Source of the DNA: Cristatella mucedo
Lineage: Eukaryota; Bryozoa; Phylactolaemata; Cristatellidae
Direction of reading: 5' to 3'
NCBI GenBank assembly: GCA_009760855.2
Contig: WPIO01000043.1
Span: forward strand, 124,001-188,000
Length of the DNA: 64,000 nt
Under the pieces are notes generated by a model that was given only the letters and a program-made list of their open reading frames with translations, was not told the origin of the DNA and made no database searches. Positions 53,216-63,934 of this stretch are shown piece after piece. Positions within the stretch are counted from its first letter, which is position 1, and each line of letters opens with the position of its first letter. A program made the position numbers and the translations under genes.

Positions 53216-53995
53216 GCTCCGTAGTGAACTTTCATTAGATGAATACAAGGAGTCCACTGTCATGTCTGCCTACTTTCAGCTACACGACATTGCTAATATT
53301 CAGGCTTGCTTAGACAGACTTTGACTTCTGTAACTTACGGCTTGCTAGTCTACCTACCTGTGCAATCAAGTGGTTACAGCAGGTGCAAAACTCTGCAGCT
53401 GGACTTGTCTTCCGTGAACATCCAAATTTCGGCATCACACCACTTCTCACCGACCTGCACTAGCTCCCAGTCAAGCAAAGCATCGAGTTCAAGGTATTGT
53501 CACTCACTTTTAGGTTCACTTCATTTTTTGGCTCCAGCCTACCTATAAGATCTACCCACCCCCATCAGGCTAAGCATCGTACCAATTTTCGGAATCGAAT
53601 CGTTTGTCTATAGCTCGTACGAAGCTTAAATCCCATGGAGACAGTGCCTTTAGTTCAGATGCTCCCAGAGTTTTGATTTTTAATCCGACTTGCTTCACGA
53701 CATCTCTTGACTTAACCACTGCTAGAAACTAAAACGCATTTTTTGATCCCAGCATTTAATGGGTCCATGTGATTCGTCCACTACGTGCTCATTTGTGCTC
53801 ACACTGTGCTTGCTGCCAGTTACCATATTTGCCCCTGACCCTGTTCATGTCACCCCTAACCACATTGTGCATGTTTTCATTGAGCATGCTACCACTAACC
53901 AATCAATCGCACTTGTTTTGCAGCATCTACAAAGTGCCTAGATAGAGATTGAGTTATTTGACGATGCTATACATACTATTATCATTATTGTTATT
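53215..53995 (+). mobile_element. Family-1 LINE 3' fragment, decayed
   Basis: 'gaactttcattagatgaata' (LSLDE), 'gcctactttcagctacacgac' (AYFQLHD), 'gtgcaaaactctgcagctgg' (VQNSAAG), then LTDLH, FKVLSLTFR-type text, UTR and a tail 'gatagagattgagttatttg'. Many frameshifts. Confidence 0.75.
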
Positions 53996-53999
53996 AAGG

Positions 54000-54440
54000 G
54001 TGCCACATCCAAATGGCAGTAACTCGCAGAGTTAGAGGAAAAGGCAGACTTTCCACGACAGAGGCCCCCTTGTAGTCAAGGCGCTAGGCCAATCTGTGTA
54101 GTTGTCGTAGTAGTCACGGCATGTGCCAGTCGCTGAGACTATTTTATTTTCGATTGATGCATAAACAATCGGCTAGTTTAACCGGACGATGATTTCCTGC
54201 AAGCATCGACTTGCATAGAATTAATAAGCCAATGTGGTCTACAGTAAAATCTGTAGTTGTTAGCTTTATTGAATGTATTATGTCGTCCTGCCCTTATCGT
54301 CTCTCGTGCCCTTTGTGCCATTTGCCTTAGCCAAATCTACTGGCTTTGTCTCTGCTTGGAAATCGTCCACGATTCATTCGGTAGTCTTAGTGCTCGTATC
54401 GTCATAATTTCTGTCCCATTGCTCTTTGTAAGTGCAATAA
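54000..54440. other. Unassigned stretch
   Basis: Open on the plus strand from 54,257 in a hydrophobic frame (LNVLCRPALIVSRALCAICL...). No family recognised; the frame later runs into LINE sequence, so it is not supported as a gene. Confidence 0.3.
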
Positions 54441-54935
54441 TAATATTGGTAAAAATAAAAGCTAGTAATCAGACATTGCACCATAAGATAACTAAATCTC
54501 TTTTTAAGCACTTTACATTTGATGTAAAGGAAGCTTCCAAATTGATTGGATACAGGATTCACGGCATGCACATTCATTCTCTTGCTCCAGCCTACCTATC
54601 AGAACTACGACTTTTCCAGACGAAAAATCCTACAACCCACTGTTCTGACTCGAATTGTTTAGCCATACCTCTTCTGTACCTCAAAACTGTTGGAGACCGT
54701 ACCTTTAGTTCCTATGCTTCCAAAGCCATGCACTTACTTCCAATGCATGTCACAACGTCCCCTGACACGACGACATTTAAGAAGAAGCTTAAACGCATTT
54801 TTTTATTCTAGCATTTCGTGGTTCTTTGTGATTCGTCTTACATGTGCATGTGCCTGCTTACACGTTGCCTGCTGCTTGGTGATGTTACCACCAAACATTT
54901 TGTAATGCTTTATATGCAGCATATATATAAAATAT
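54440..54935. mobile_element. LINE tail (minus) joined to a LINE 3' ORF fragment (plus)
   Basis: 54,440-54,540 is a family-1-like tail in reverse ('ctaaatctctttttaagcac'). 54,560-54,810 (plus) encodes HSLAPAYLSELRLFQTK, CLAIPLLYLKTVGDRTFSS and TSPDTTTFKKKLKRIFLF, the diverged family-1 sub-family C-terminus, followed by its UTR. Confidence 0.75.
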
Positions 54936-54939
54936 ATAA

Positions 54940-55062
54940 TTAATCTATATAGCGCCCCAAGAGAACTTAATCTTTATTCACATATGCCTCGGGGCTCGAG
55001 CCCACGACCTCAGTCAGACCTTGGTCGGGGCGAGCGCCTTAACCGCCAGACCAAACCTTCTG
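54940..55062 (-). mobile_element. tRNA-derived SINE, family B (minus), well preserved
   Basis: On the minus strand: head 'tttggtctggcggttaagg' with the Ser/Leu-tRNA-like GGTTAAGGCG, B-box zone 'gtcgtgggctcgagccccg', then 'gaataaagattaagttctc' and 'ttggggcgctatatagatt', the LINE-type tail. The clearest family-B copy in the window. Confidence 0.75.
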
Positions 55063-55064
55063 TA

Positions 55065-55330
55065 GACTGCCTAGAGAAAGATTCAGTTTTCTGATGGTGC
55101 AATGCAATTGTATTGTTATCGTTATTATTAAAAGCATACAAATGACAATTCATAAGGACCAGCAAATGCTGTGAGCTTAAGTGAGTTTTTGGTTTCTTTT
55201 AAATTTCGTCTATTCTTGGTATGGGGTAACGCCAGCCGGAAGAAAGTTCAAGGCAAATGAAGTGGAAATGAATGAAATGGAGCAAATGAACTTTAGGCAC
55301 GGATTCCAAAAGATTTGAGGTTAGCTTTGA
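55065..55330. mobile_element. Two small family-1 tails
   Basis: 55,065-55,130 (plus): 'gactgcctagagaaagattcag', 'ttctgatggtgcaatgcaat', ATT repeat. 55,135-55,330 (minus): decayed UTR and C-terminal words. Confidence 0.45.
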
Positions 55331-55334
55331 CGAA

Positions 55335-56640
55335 CAGCGAAACGACTGGCCTGACTGCTGTTGGATATGCCTTCCCTCCTGGTGGAAGGAAGGCGTACTG
55401 GCTAGCCGAGATAGCCGTGGCAGGCCACACCTGAGGCTGCAGCCGAGTGGTGTAAATAGTCTTGCTACACAGAGTCACGTTACCACTTCCTTCATCTATG
55501 GTAGGGCAGCATGCATGTCAAAGCATGCTCTCTTCAAGTTGTGGAGCTGCCACGCCTCTTCGACCCTCTTAAGCAAATGCTGAAGTAACTCATATTTCAC
55601 ATTTATAGCTTTTATGCTTCATATCAAAATGCATTGCATTTTTTTGTGCATTTTAGTTTGTGTTTAGTTAGAGTGGGAAACAAATTTCAATAAGATGCTG
55701 TTTATGATGAGGAACTACTGGATATGGCTATGACATCTAATTTCTCGCATTTATTTTCCTCGCGGATATTGTCACGGCTAAACTAGCCAAAACCAACGCT
55801 TGTATGTGTGTGCCACAATCAGTTTGAGAACCCCTAGTTAACTCCACCTGTGGTTTTTCAACCATTTTATGGTGCTCCGACCAGTGCTCGATGCTTCTCT
55901 GCCCACAAGGCGGAGTGCACCGCAGAACGATCATCGGTGGTTAGAGATGGGTAGTGCTGACATACCTATTTTGTACATAAATACTTTTTTTAATTCTTTG
56001 ACATGTGCCGAATTACGATCAGATCATTTTGACTTTGGCTTGTATCGTATCAGGACAGTCAGTTACCTGAGTTTGGCCATCGTGACTGGAGAAGGCAACT
56101 CAGAGCAGTGTGGCTGTAGCAGAGGGAGATACTTGAGGTTCTATTTCCTAAGCACCGGCCGATGCCAGCAAATGATCCGTGAGAGGCTCTTAAGGAGAAG
56201 TTTCAGAATGTTTTGACCAATTGCATGCGTTGCCCACACCTGTCATTGCAATGCTTCGAGGGCTGATGCTTGGTCAGTTGGGCTTGTTGGTAGCCAGAAA
56301 GCAGAGATGGATCAAATGCATGCGATCCATTGCCTTAATTCGACTCGGGGTTTGTGCACTGAGCTGTGATGCTTATAGTGAGCCGTTTTGTATTGAATCG
56401 ATTGCTCTAGCACAATCTTAAGCGATTTGTGACCTGAATTTAATTTGACCAACTTGTATCCTTACAGGTTCTCGGTTGGCAAGCTTAGACATATTCTGTC
56501 GACTTTCCTGAGCTGACGTCAGTTTTGTATTCCGACCATCATAAATGAATAAAGACGTTAGTACCTCACGGCCAATGGATTCTGGAAAAGGCTCTTGGCT
56601 TGCCTTCGGCTAGCATTGCTGCATCTGGCTGCTATGCTTC
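55335..56640. other. Intron-like stretch before the duplicated exon
   Basis: No gene supported. Searched by eye for the two missing FERM F3 exons without success. Open frames at 55,869-56,421 have no recognisable features. Around 55,815-55,875 there are hAT-end-like words (tttgagaacccctag, ctgtggtttttcaacc) with no clear element. Confidence 0.4.
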
Positions 56641-56682
56641 CCTGCCTCATTGAAGATTGTGTGCCCCTTTACCTTGGCCCAG

Positions 56683-56793
56683 ATTGCTTATCTTTGTGAC
56701 TGCTACAAGAGGCTTCGTGGTTGGCTGAGTACGACCAGCGTTGAACGTATGCAAATGAAGGTTGAGGCAAAAGAGGCCATGGAAAAAAGGCAG
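56683..56793 (+). CDS. Merlin/ERM-like exon (end of FERM domain), duplicate copy 2
   Basis: A 111-nt exon between GCCCAG and CAG/GTGAGC, phase 0 both ends: IAYLCDCYKRL...TSVERMQMKVEAKEAMEKRQ. It differs from copy 1 at 15 bases, 12 of which change the amino acid (9 residues). That is more than expected for a conserved structural helix. The conserved Gly of the L-C-x-G pattern is Cys here. The FERM exon at 52,218 is upstream on the same strand and the helical exon at 61,284 downstream. Relaxed constraint suggests at least one copy is not functional. Confidence 0.6.
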
Positions 56794-57159
56794 GTGAGCC
56801 AAGTGGCTGCTCCGTGCTTGAATCGTGCTGTGCATTCGGGTTCTCTCAGATTTTCGCGGTCTTGGTGTCTTGCATACTGGGCTAAGCTTTTACGCACTGT
56901 CGCCTGAGCAACGAGATTGTCGTTGTTGATCCTACGTAGAGCTGGTGGTTCGTGCTCTTGCTTTGAAAAACCTTGCATGCTGATCTTCTTCAAGTCCCGA
57001 CCACTGGAGCATGCTAGTCGGTAGGCCCCTGCCACTCATCTAAAGGAAACTCGTCAGGCTGCCGTGCATCTGCTTGGCTCTGATCTGCTTTCTCAGCTGG
57101 CATGCTTTTGGAGAGTAGGCTGTGTGAGTGCTTAAGGATCAAACTAGACATGTCTACTA

Positions 57160-57880
57160 GCATGCAATAATAATAATACCTGTGCATACCACTTTCAGGA
57201 AACTTAATCTGTTTCACAGCACTTTACAAATCCTGCAAAGCATCGGTTCTTAACCTCTTGGTGGCGACCCCTGTGGGGGTCGAATGACCATTTCACGGGG
57301 TTTGCCTAAAACCACTGGAGAACATGCATTTCCACATTTTGCTCACAATAATTCTATGGCTGGGGTCGCTGCCACATGAATAAGAGTATTAAAGCGTTGA
57401 GGAAATAGGAAGGTTGAGAACCACTGCTGTAAAGGAAGCATGACCACATGGCGAGTATTGGCATGCATAGCGTCAGCAGGCATTATATGAATAGTGGTAA
57501 AATGCAGTGTCAGCACACATAAGACACACACAAAAAGCAAAACACTAGAGCCTAGCTGATGCTATGATGAACAGGTGAGATTCTAGCTTATAGTTTCATA
57601 AATTTTGTCAAAACAGGCAGGTGTCATAACGTCTGTCCAAAGTGAGCTCCAGGCTTTCGGATCATGGGAACTAAAGACATAATCTATAAAAGATTTCACC
57701 TTCGTTCGAGGCATGGCTAAACGATTTGATTTAAATAGCGAGTGTTAGGATGCCCAACCTCCGGGGAGATTATTTCAGATAGGTGGCTAGAGCCAGAGAA
57801 TGAACAGACCTAAAATGAGACACAAAACAATGAAGTTTATAAACATGTAAAAAGAAATTTACAATGCACATTTATAACAG
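57160..57880 (-). mobile_element. Family-1 LINE 3' fragment (minus), segment copy 2
   Basis: Counterpart of 580-1,460 with one unit of the 200-bp repeat. Interrupted by the hAT-like element at 57,241. The uninserted LINE target ATAACAG is at 57,874-57,880. Confidence 0.55.
57241..57426. mobile_element. hAT-like miniature element, intact copy
   Basis: 186 bp with terminal inverted repeats catcggttcttaacct and aggttgagaaccactg (13 of 16 positions match when one is reverse-complemented) and 8-bp target repeats ctgcaaag / ctgtaaag. No coding capacity. It lies in a LINE tail. Confidence 0.75.
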
Positions 57881-58440
57881 CATTTAGTAGGTCCCTGTAA
57901 TTCGTCCTTTATGTGCTTATAATGATAATAATAATGCAATTGATAAAGCGCCCTCAGAGAACTCAATCTCTTTCTAGGCGCTTTACATTTCCTGCAAAAG
58001 GAAACACAATTGAATGGTGAGTAATAATGCTTGATAAGCAAAATGAATAACATGGTTAGGGGTGACATGCACAGGCTCAGCATGCAAATGTGGTTAGTGG
58101 AAGCATGCGCAGTGTCAGCACGAATAAGCACATCAAGGACGAATCACAGGGACCCACTAAATGCTGTCCTAAATAGGTGTGTTTGAAGTTATTTTTAATG
58201 TGGTCAAGTCAGGGCACGTTCTGACGCAAGTCGGGATGCATGCTGACATTGTGCATGCTGCCACTAACCACACTTGAATGCTGACCCTTTGCATGCCACC
58301 CCTAACCATACTATTCATGAAGTTTATCAAGCATGATACCACTCACCATTCGATCGTGTTTCACTTGCAGCCAATTTAAAGTGCCTAGAAAGAGATTGAG
58401 GTCTCTGATGGGACTTTATCAAGTATATTATTATTTTTAT
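57880..58440. mobile_element. Opposed family-1 LINE 3' ends, segment copy 2
   Basis: 57,880-58,215 minus and 58,225-58,440 plus, counterparts of 2,241-2,815. Tail words 'gcgccctcagagaactcaat' and 'aaagagattgaggtctctg' are present. Confidence 0.65.
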
Positions 58441-60190
58441 TATGCTATGATAGACTTCTTGATCGGGACAGGTCATCAAAAAGTGGTGCAGCCTGTAAAC
58501 CATGAAGCTCACGACAGACAATAAATAGATGAAGCAAGAGAGATGAGTAAGCTTGGCATGCTGGAGGGTCAGGAGAGATCAAAGCATAGGTGCAGCTTGA
58601 TGTCATCGTTATTGAAGAGAAACCCTACAGTAAGCTTGACTATTATAATATATTAGTTATGCTTAGCAGCGGCAGGTCAATGCATCGCATGGGTAGGATG
58701 CTAAGAATATGGTTTAGAGTGCAAGCAGTCGTCGAAGCCTTGTGATGAATTCGTGAATGACGTAACTAGTGTCAGGCTTGAGACAGTGAGGCTCTGGGAG
58801 ATCGAAGCGTCGGTTCAGCTGTATGTCATTGGTATTGAATTGACCTCAGATTTTAAAAAGAAGTGAAGGAGAAGATTCCTGTAAGGGTGTGACTTAACAT
58901 GAATGTCCTTCAGTGATGCTATTACCAATGGGATAGGCCCTTAGATCTTGTTCAAGTTGCTGACTAAGCAGCCAGAGGAGCGATTAGCTAGACAACCAAA
59001 AGGATTGTTTGGTTAGTATAGGAGTAATTTGTTGATTGCTTGTAATGCTTGCAACCTCCTAAAAAGCATTACGGTCACCCATGGTTCGATCTGCAGTTGT
59101 CTCTCGGCTGATGGTCCTGTTGAACTTATTGCATTTACTTAGAGCAAGCAGAAACGTGAACTTTGGTTGTGCATGCATTCGAGAGCCTCCTGAAATCGCT
59201 GGTATTTAATTCCAAGTCAGGGGATATTGAGTCAGTTCTACTGCTGTCGTCTCCCGCTGCCTTTGTGTGACACAGGAAGTAGCATAAGATGTATCTGGAG
59301 TGTGTGTAGACTGGTCTCAGCTTGGCACGGTCGCAAGCATTGTTACTGGCCGAACATGTCCCAGCGATGCTTTTAAGGGCATATGTTCAGTCATTTCATC
59401 GACCATTCAAAGATGTGTCAGTGGGACATGTGGTGGGTAATGGAAGATTTAAGATCTCCTGAGTGTGATTGTTGCTTTTAGGATTTTCGCAAACACTTAA
59501 GTGCTGAATTTGTTTGATGCAAGCTCTTGGAGCACTGCAGTTTTCTCCGGTAAGAATGAATTAGAAAGAATGTTTAGTGGCTGAAGAGAACTTAGTTGTA
59601 TGCGGGATCTTTACTGGTGCCGAAGAGCTCGAGCCCTCAACCTTGGTTGTCAAAGCCCTTACCGCTCAGCCAAACCAAAGTGGCAGTATGCCAGAGCTTG
59701 CATTTGTAGGTTACCTGGGTAGGTAATAGATTATTGCCAGTGACCTTTATCTGAGACACCGGACATGCTTCAGTCTTAGGGCATGTTTGCTTTCTTGTAG
59801 CTATATTTACGTAAGTTGTGACAACTTGATTCGTCTATAACGAAAGACGTCTCCATAATGATAATACAGTTGTGGTGTGCACTCACAGTGAATCTCTGTC
59901 TAGGCACTTAACAGGTGGCGCACGTAAGGCATTACTAAATGTTTGATGGTAACAACCGCAAGCAGCAGGCATTGTGTAAGCAGGTACATTCACACGAAGG
60001 ACGAATCACCAAGACCCTCCAAATGCTGTAATAAATAGGTGCGCTTTAAGCTTTATTGTAAATGTTTCATGTCAGGGGATGTACATCGGTAGTGAGTTTC
60101 ATACCGTAGTTCGTATCAATCCTTTCTGTTTTGCCAGGTTATTCACATGTGTATTCATCCGTCGAACGTACTCACACTGTGGAGGTTAGT
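58441..60190. other. Duplicated non-coding stretch, segment copy 2
   Basis: Collinear with 2,816-4,560 and nearly identical by eye over long runs (for example 59,200-59,750 against 3,600-4,150). No gene. Confidence 0.5.
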
Positions 60191-60740
60191 TCTTCTTTCC
60201 GTCTTTTTGCAAAGAATTTTTTAGAAAAATCCTAGCATATTTTGCACTGAAGTATATAACATATTTCACACGAAGGACGAATCACAAATATCCAGAAAAT
60301 GATGTAATAAATAGGTGCAGCCATCAGGGTGACTTTCGTTGCTGTGGTTACTTGTGCAAGGCTGGTGAGTGACAGCGTAGCATCGTGATGTAGACGATGA
60401 ACCTGCTTACAGCAAATTCCATTCCTGAAGAAATAGTAGAGGTACTCGTTGTCTAATTCCATGCTGTCTATTACATGACACCAATTTCTGTGCATGCCTT
60501 TACGGGATTCTCTGCTTGTGTTAGATTAGACAGACCTTGAAATTTAGCCTAGGGATAAGGTGCTTGTACTCAACAATTTCTGCACAGCTTGCAGTGGGAA
60601 GTGCTCTCGGCAAGTCCAGAGCAGACAATTTGTCCCTCACTGCTACTGGCAGTGAAAGCCACTAAGGCTCTTCTGCAGCTGAATGGAGAGCTGGCCCCAA
60701 AAATGCATGCATCCTGGGATTCAAGTTATAACCACTACTA
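60190..60740 (-). pseudogene. Unrecognised minus-strand coding-like stretch, copy 2, disrupted
   Basis: Counterpart of 4,565-5,030. It keeps ALPTAS and IVEYKHLIPRL text but has a stop at CCTTAG near 60,665 (complement) and an insertion of about 70 bp at 60,252-60,322. That insertion looks like a second copy of the LINE words at 60,000-60,050 (acgaaggacgaatcac, aataaataggtgc). Confidence 0.3.
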
Positions 60741-60742
60741 CG

Positions 60743-61156
60743 TTAGTGTTTTATGAACTGCTGGTTCAATAAAGTTTTTGATAGAACACAGGAGTAGTGT
60801 GAGTTAGCAATATATCGTTCTGCTTGCTGCGAATACTTCACTTTGACCTCATGTACCTTCTCACTATCAAGCAATGAATCGCCTTGCATCATTGTTTGAA
60901 TTCTGCTTGTAACATAAGTCATTCTATCCGTCAACGGGTCATTTAGTTCTGCAATTGTCCCGTTATTATTGGTTATCATGTGAGTCGCTTCCTTTCTTTC
61001 TGCTATGACCTGCCTAGCAGGAGATTTGGATGCTATGAACACGCATCGCTGTTGCTGCTCTCCTTGTCCCACATCTGGTGCCACACGTGCACCAAGGTGG
61101 CTTAGCCTTGCTAAATGTGGACTCGGCCAGCCTCCTGTGATAGACACATTGCACAC
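60743..61156 (-). CDS. Unrecognised 137-codon ORF (minus)
   Basis: Minus frame: ...APDVGQGEQQQRCVFIASK, ARQVIAERKEATHMITNNNG, DRMTYVTSRIQTMMQGD, EKVHEVKVKYSQQAERYIA, ending LLNQQFIKH. Composition is typical of a soluble, helical protein. I recognise no domain. The counterpart in segment copy 1 is broken by stops, so if it is a gene only this copy is intact. It lies in the intron of the ERM-like gene, on the opposite strand. It may be a transposon-derived ORF. Confidence 0.35.
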   Translation of the reverse strand: MCNVSITGGWPSPHLARLSHLGARVAPDVGQGEQQQRCVFIASKSPARQVIAERKEATHMITNNNGTIAELNDPLTDRMTYVTSRIQTMMQGDSLLDSEKVHEVKVKYSQQAERYIANSHYSCVLSKTLLNQQFIKH

Positions 61157-61283
61157 TGGCCCGGGCTAACTCGCCGAAGTCGTCGTGTCGAAGCAGTGCT
61201 TCGTGAAGCGTTCATGTACGTTGAGAGGCTCACCACTTTTGCTCATGGCACGCCCTCTTTCTGCACTGCTTGCAGAAGTGAAG

Positions 61284-61448
61284 AGAGAAGTGCTCTCGGC
61301 CCGTCGACAGCGTAAGCTTCGAGAGCAGGCCGCAGAGAAGCTGGCTGAGGCATGCCGGCGAGAGGAGCGAGCCGTCAGGGAGAAAGCGATGCTGGAGGGT
61401 CACGTGAGGCACCTGGAGCAGAAGCTTTTCGCTGCTCAAGAGGCACTG
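61284..61448 (+). CDS. Merlin/ERM-like helical-domain exon, copy 2, with disturbed acceptor
   Basis: 165 nt, 55 codons, REVLSARRQRKLREQ... to HLEQKLFAAQEAL, then ACTG/GTCAGT. Four base differences from copy 1, three of them changing residues. The acceptor differs: copy 1 has ttgcag directly before AGAGAAGTG, while copy 2 has eight extra bases (AAGTGAAG) between. Using ttgcag would give AAG-TGA, an immediate stop; only the downstream AAG/AGA site keeps the frame. So copy 2 is either mis-spliced or has shifted its acceptor. Confidence 0.55.
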
Positions 61449-61693
61449 GTCAGTGGCCGCTACTTGCTCGCTTGCCGTTGCAGCCGTGCAGGTGCTCGCT
61501 CAGCCCCTGTCGCCAATTGCTGCCTACAGCTGTCGTCCTGATGGGTTGATTTGAGTAAAAAGAAGAATATCGAGGAATAAGACCGTGTGTAAACTGGCTT
61601 ATCAAAAAACAAAAGTGGCCCTGCATGTTTCCACTGTCCGTTGTTTACACTACTGTCGATATTACGATCTGTTGTCTCATTTTTGTACGGCAG

Positions 61694-61812
61694 GATTCGA
61701 GGTCTGCTACTACAAGCGATATGGCGATGACAGCGAGTTCGGCAGTGCTGTTGAGGGTCAAGGCCGCCAGCTGCTTTAAGTCGAAGGCATCATCTTCCAC
61801 TTGAGCCTGTAA
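61694..61812 (+). pseudogene. C-terminal-type exon, copy 2, with internal deletion
   Basis: Acceptor tttgtacggcag, then FEVCYYKRYGDDSEFGSAVE and GQGRQLL-stop, VEGIIFHLSL-stop. About 210 bp present in copy 1 (7,067 to about 7,278), including that copy's inner acceptor, are missing, which fuses the front of one open stretch to the end of the other. Confidence 0.45.
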
Positions 61813-61865
61813 TGCCCATGGTCAGCACCGGTGGCTTCGGTTAGCTGTCTTTCTCTAGTAGCTTC

Positions 61866-61867
<2 letters not shown>

Positions 61868-61951
<84 letters not shown>
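61868..61951. repeat. (CT)n microsatellite, expanded
   Basis: About 84 bp uninterrupted. The matching place in copy 1 (7,396) has about 14 bp. Confidence 0.98.
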
Positions 61952-61953
<2 letters not shown>

Positions 61954-61959
61954 CACTCT

Positions 61960-62380
61960 CTCTGTTCGTGGCCTTAGGTCTGGGCCTCTTGTCTACATCG
62001 CTTGTGTTTTGTACATCTTTGTTGCTTACCTTTGCCCTGCTTACTTGGCGGTTGCTGAAGTGGCTAAATAATTAAATATAGATAGTATTCACTTTTGATA
62101 AGGCAGGTTTTATCTTATGTTACTGGAAGTTGTCGATGCAGCTGAAGCTGTTATGGCAGCATGTAGCCACAGCAGCTACCGTTATTTATGTTCGGAGCCG
62201 CAGAAAAAAATACTTCTAAGGAAGCAAATACGTTTTTATAATTTATTCATATTGATCCAAAAAACATATAAGTCCTCTTAATGTGAAACTGCTTCGAGTT
62301 TAAATGGAAACGCTTGGGGAGTTTCAGAAGAAATGGAGAGTTTTGATTTGCATATACAAAGCAGGTGCTAACGTCCTAGG
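61960..62380. other. Duplicated non-coding stretch
   Basis: Collinear with 7,410-7,830; nothing coding seen. Confidence 0.4.
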
Positions 62381-63400
62381 CCTGTAATTTCAACAACAGA
62401 ACCAAAGCGGCTTTTGGTATGCATTCAGAAACCAACCGACTTTATCTCATGTAACGAAGAGAACGTGAGAACTATAGCGAAGTCTTGAGGGCAGTCGAGG
62501 TAGTGAGTAGCATGGAAGTAGCATCTCAGGACGGCTGGAAAGGATTAGCGTGGTCGGCAGGACAGTAAATATCGTTGTTTCTGAATTGTGGAAGTGAGTT
62601 CCTGAGTCTGGGACGTGCAGAGCAAAAGTTTCTATTGCCAACGGTCTTCAAGTCGAGGAATGGAACAGCTCATTTATTGTTCATATAGGACCTTATGGCT
62701 CGAGAGGGCTGAATTTGGTGATGCAGTTTAGCTGGGTATGCAGGAGCAAAGCCGTGGCAGGTCTTGTTAGTCAGTGTAAGAAATTTACCTTGTAATATGA
62801 ATAATAACACTTGCCCTCACTGAACTCAATCACTTTCTAGACGCTTTACATTTGCTGCAGAAGAAACACGACTGAATGGCTAGAGTTAGCATGCTCAATA
62901 AACAACAGGATTAAAGTGGTTAGGGGGAAATGCACAGGGTCTGTGATCAACCGGAAGCCATTGAAGTTCCTTCAGCTACGGATAAACCTAGGATTATTCT
63001 TTAAATAGCTTGCAGACATATTTATCATAAGTTGCAGTGGCCTAGTGTCTTTTTTTATGCAGCCCAGCCAAGATGGAATGATGGAATAATAATAATGTAG
63101 CCGAGACAGAACCAATAAGTTAGTTAAATTATTGCAAACCACCGTGGTAGGCTATGAGTAAAATTTGGTAAGAATTGGACATGGCTAGCTACGGAGCAGG
63201 TCTTCTTAATAAAACTTTCAAAATTTGGAATTGGTCAAAGATAACTACATTCAGTGCCGGTCTTATAAAGCCACCTATTGATAAAGCAAAGTCTTCTCGT
63301 CCAACCACACGCACATATCCGATGAGTAACAGTGTTCGTTTCACAGCGATCGAAAATCGGATAGCTTTTGGTATATAATGAGAGAATTTGTGAACAGCTA
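62380..63400 (-). mobile_element. Family-2 LINE fragment (minus) with nested family-1 tail, segment copy 2
   Basis: Counterpart of 7,830-8,880: family-2 words 'gtggaagtgagttcctgag', 'gtgatgcagtttagctggg', then a family-1 tail near 62,800-62,940, then RT-region words to 63,400. Frames broken. Confidence 0.6.
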
Positions 63401-63638
63401 TCTATCCTTAACACCGTGCCGGCAACAAGTGGGGATTTACTGAGTTGCCTCGTATTTGTGAGCTAATCGTGTAACTGGGCGGATTGTCCGACGGATTGAA
63501 AGCCGCACGAGCTAGACGAGATGCCGGAAATGCTTAAGAGCCACCTTAATTTAGCCAGGTAACACGTTACTTTTGTTTTGTCGTTACGAAAACAATGTCT
63601 CCTCGCAAATACTTAAAAAAAATAGAATAGAAAGAGAG

Positions 63639-63875
63639 CTATTGTTCCACGATGAGTTTTGCCTCCGTTGTTTGTGTTGTGTTCTTAGTGCAAAATATCG
63701 CAAAGAAATGCGTATTTGAAAGTCGTTTTGAGCTTGTGGCATCGCTGTCACGTGGTTCCGCCCCCCCCCCAGCCGACGTTCCTTCTGCCGAACAGGCTGG
63801 CTCATTGCCGGTACGTGACTTATCCTTGTCGAGCAATTCACGTTCTACCCGTGCGTTGGCCTGTACGCACGCCAA
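63639..63875 (-). other. Conserved minus-strand ORF next to (CT)n, copy 2
   Basis: ACVQANARVERELLDKDKS, GNEPACSAEGTSAGGGAEP, RDSDATSS..., ending KLIVEQ and a stop. About two thirds of residues agree with the frame at 9,305-9,535, with in-step small indels. No family known and no ATG at its front. Confidence 0.3.
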
Positions 63876-63878
63876 TGA

Positions 63879-63881
<3 letters not shown>

Positions 63882-63931
<50 letters not shown>
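63882..63931. repeat. (CT)n microsatellite
   Basis: About 50 bp, the counterpart of 9,547-9,597. Confidence 0.98.

Positions 63932-63934
<3 letters not shown>

Noticed and set aside
55815-55875. A second hAT element
   Set aside because: End-like words are present but no paired inverted repeats or 8-bp target repeats could be found.
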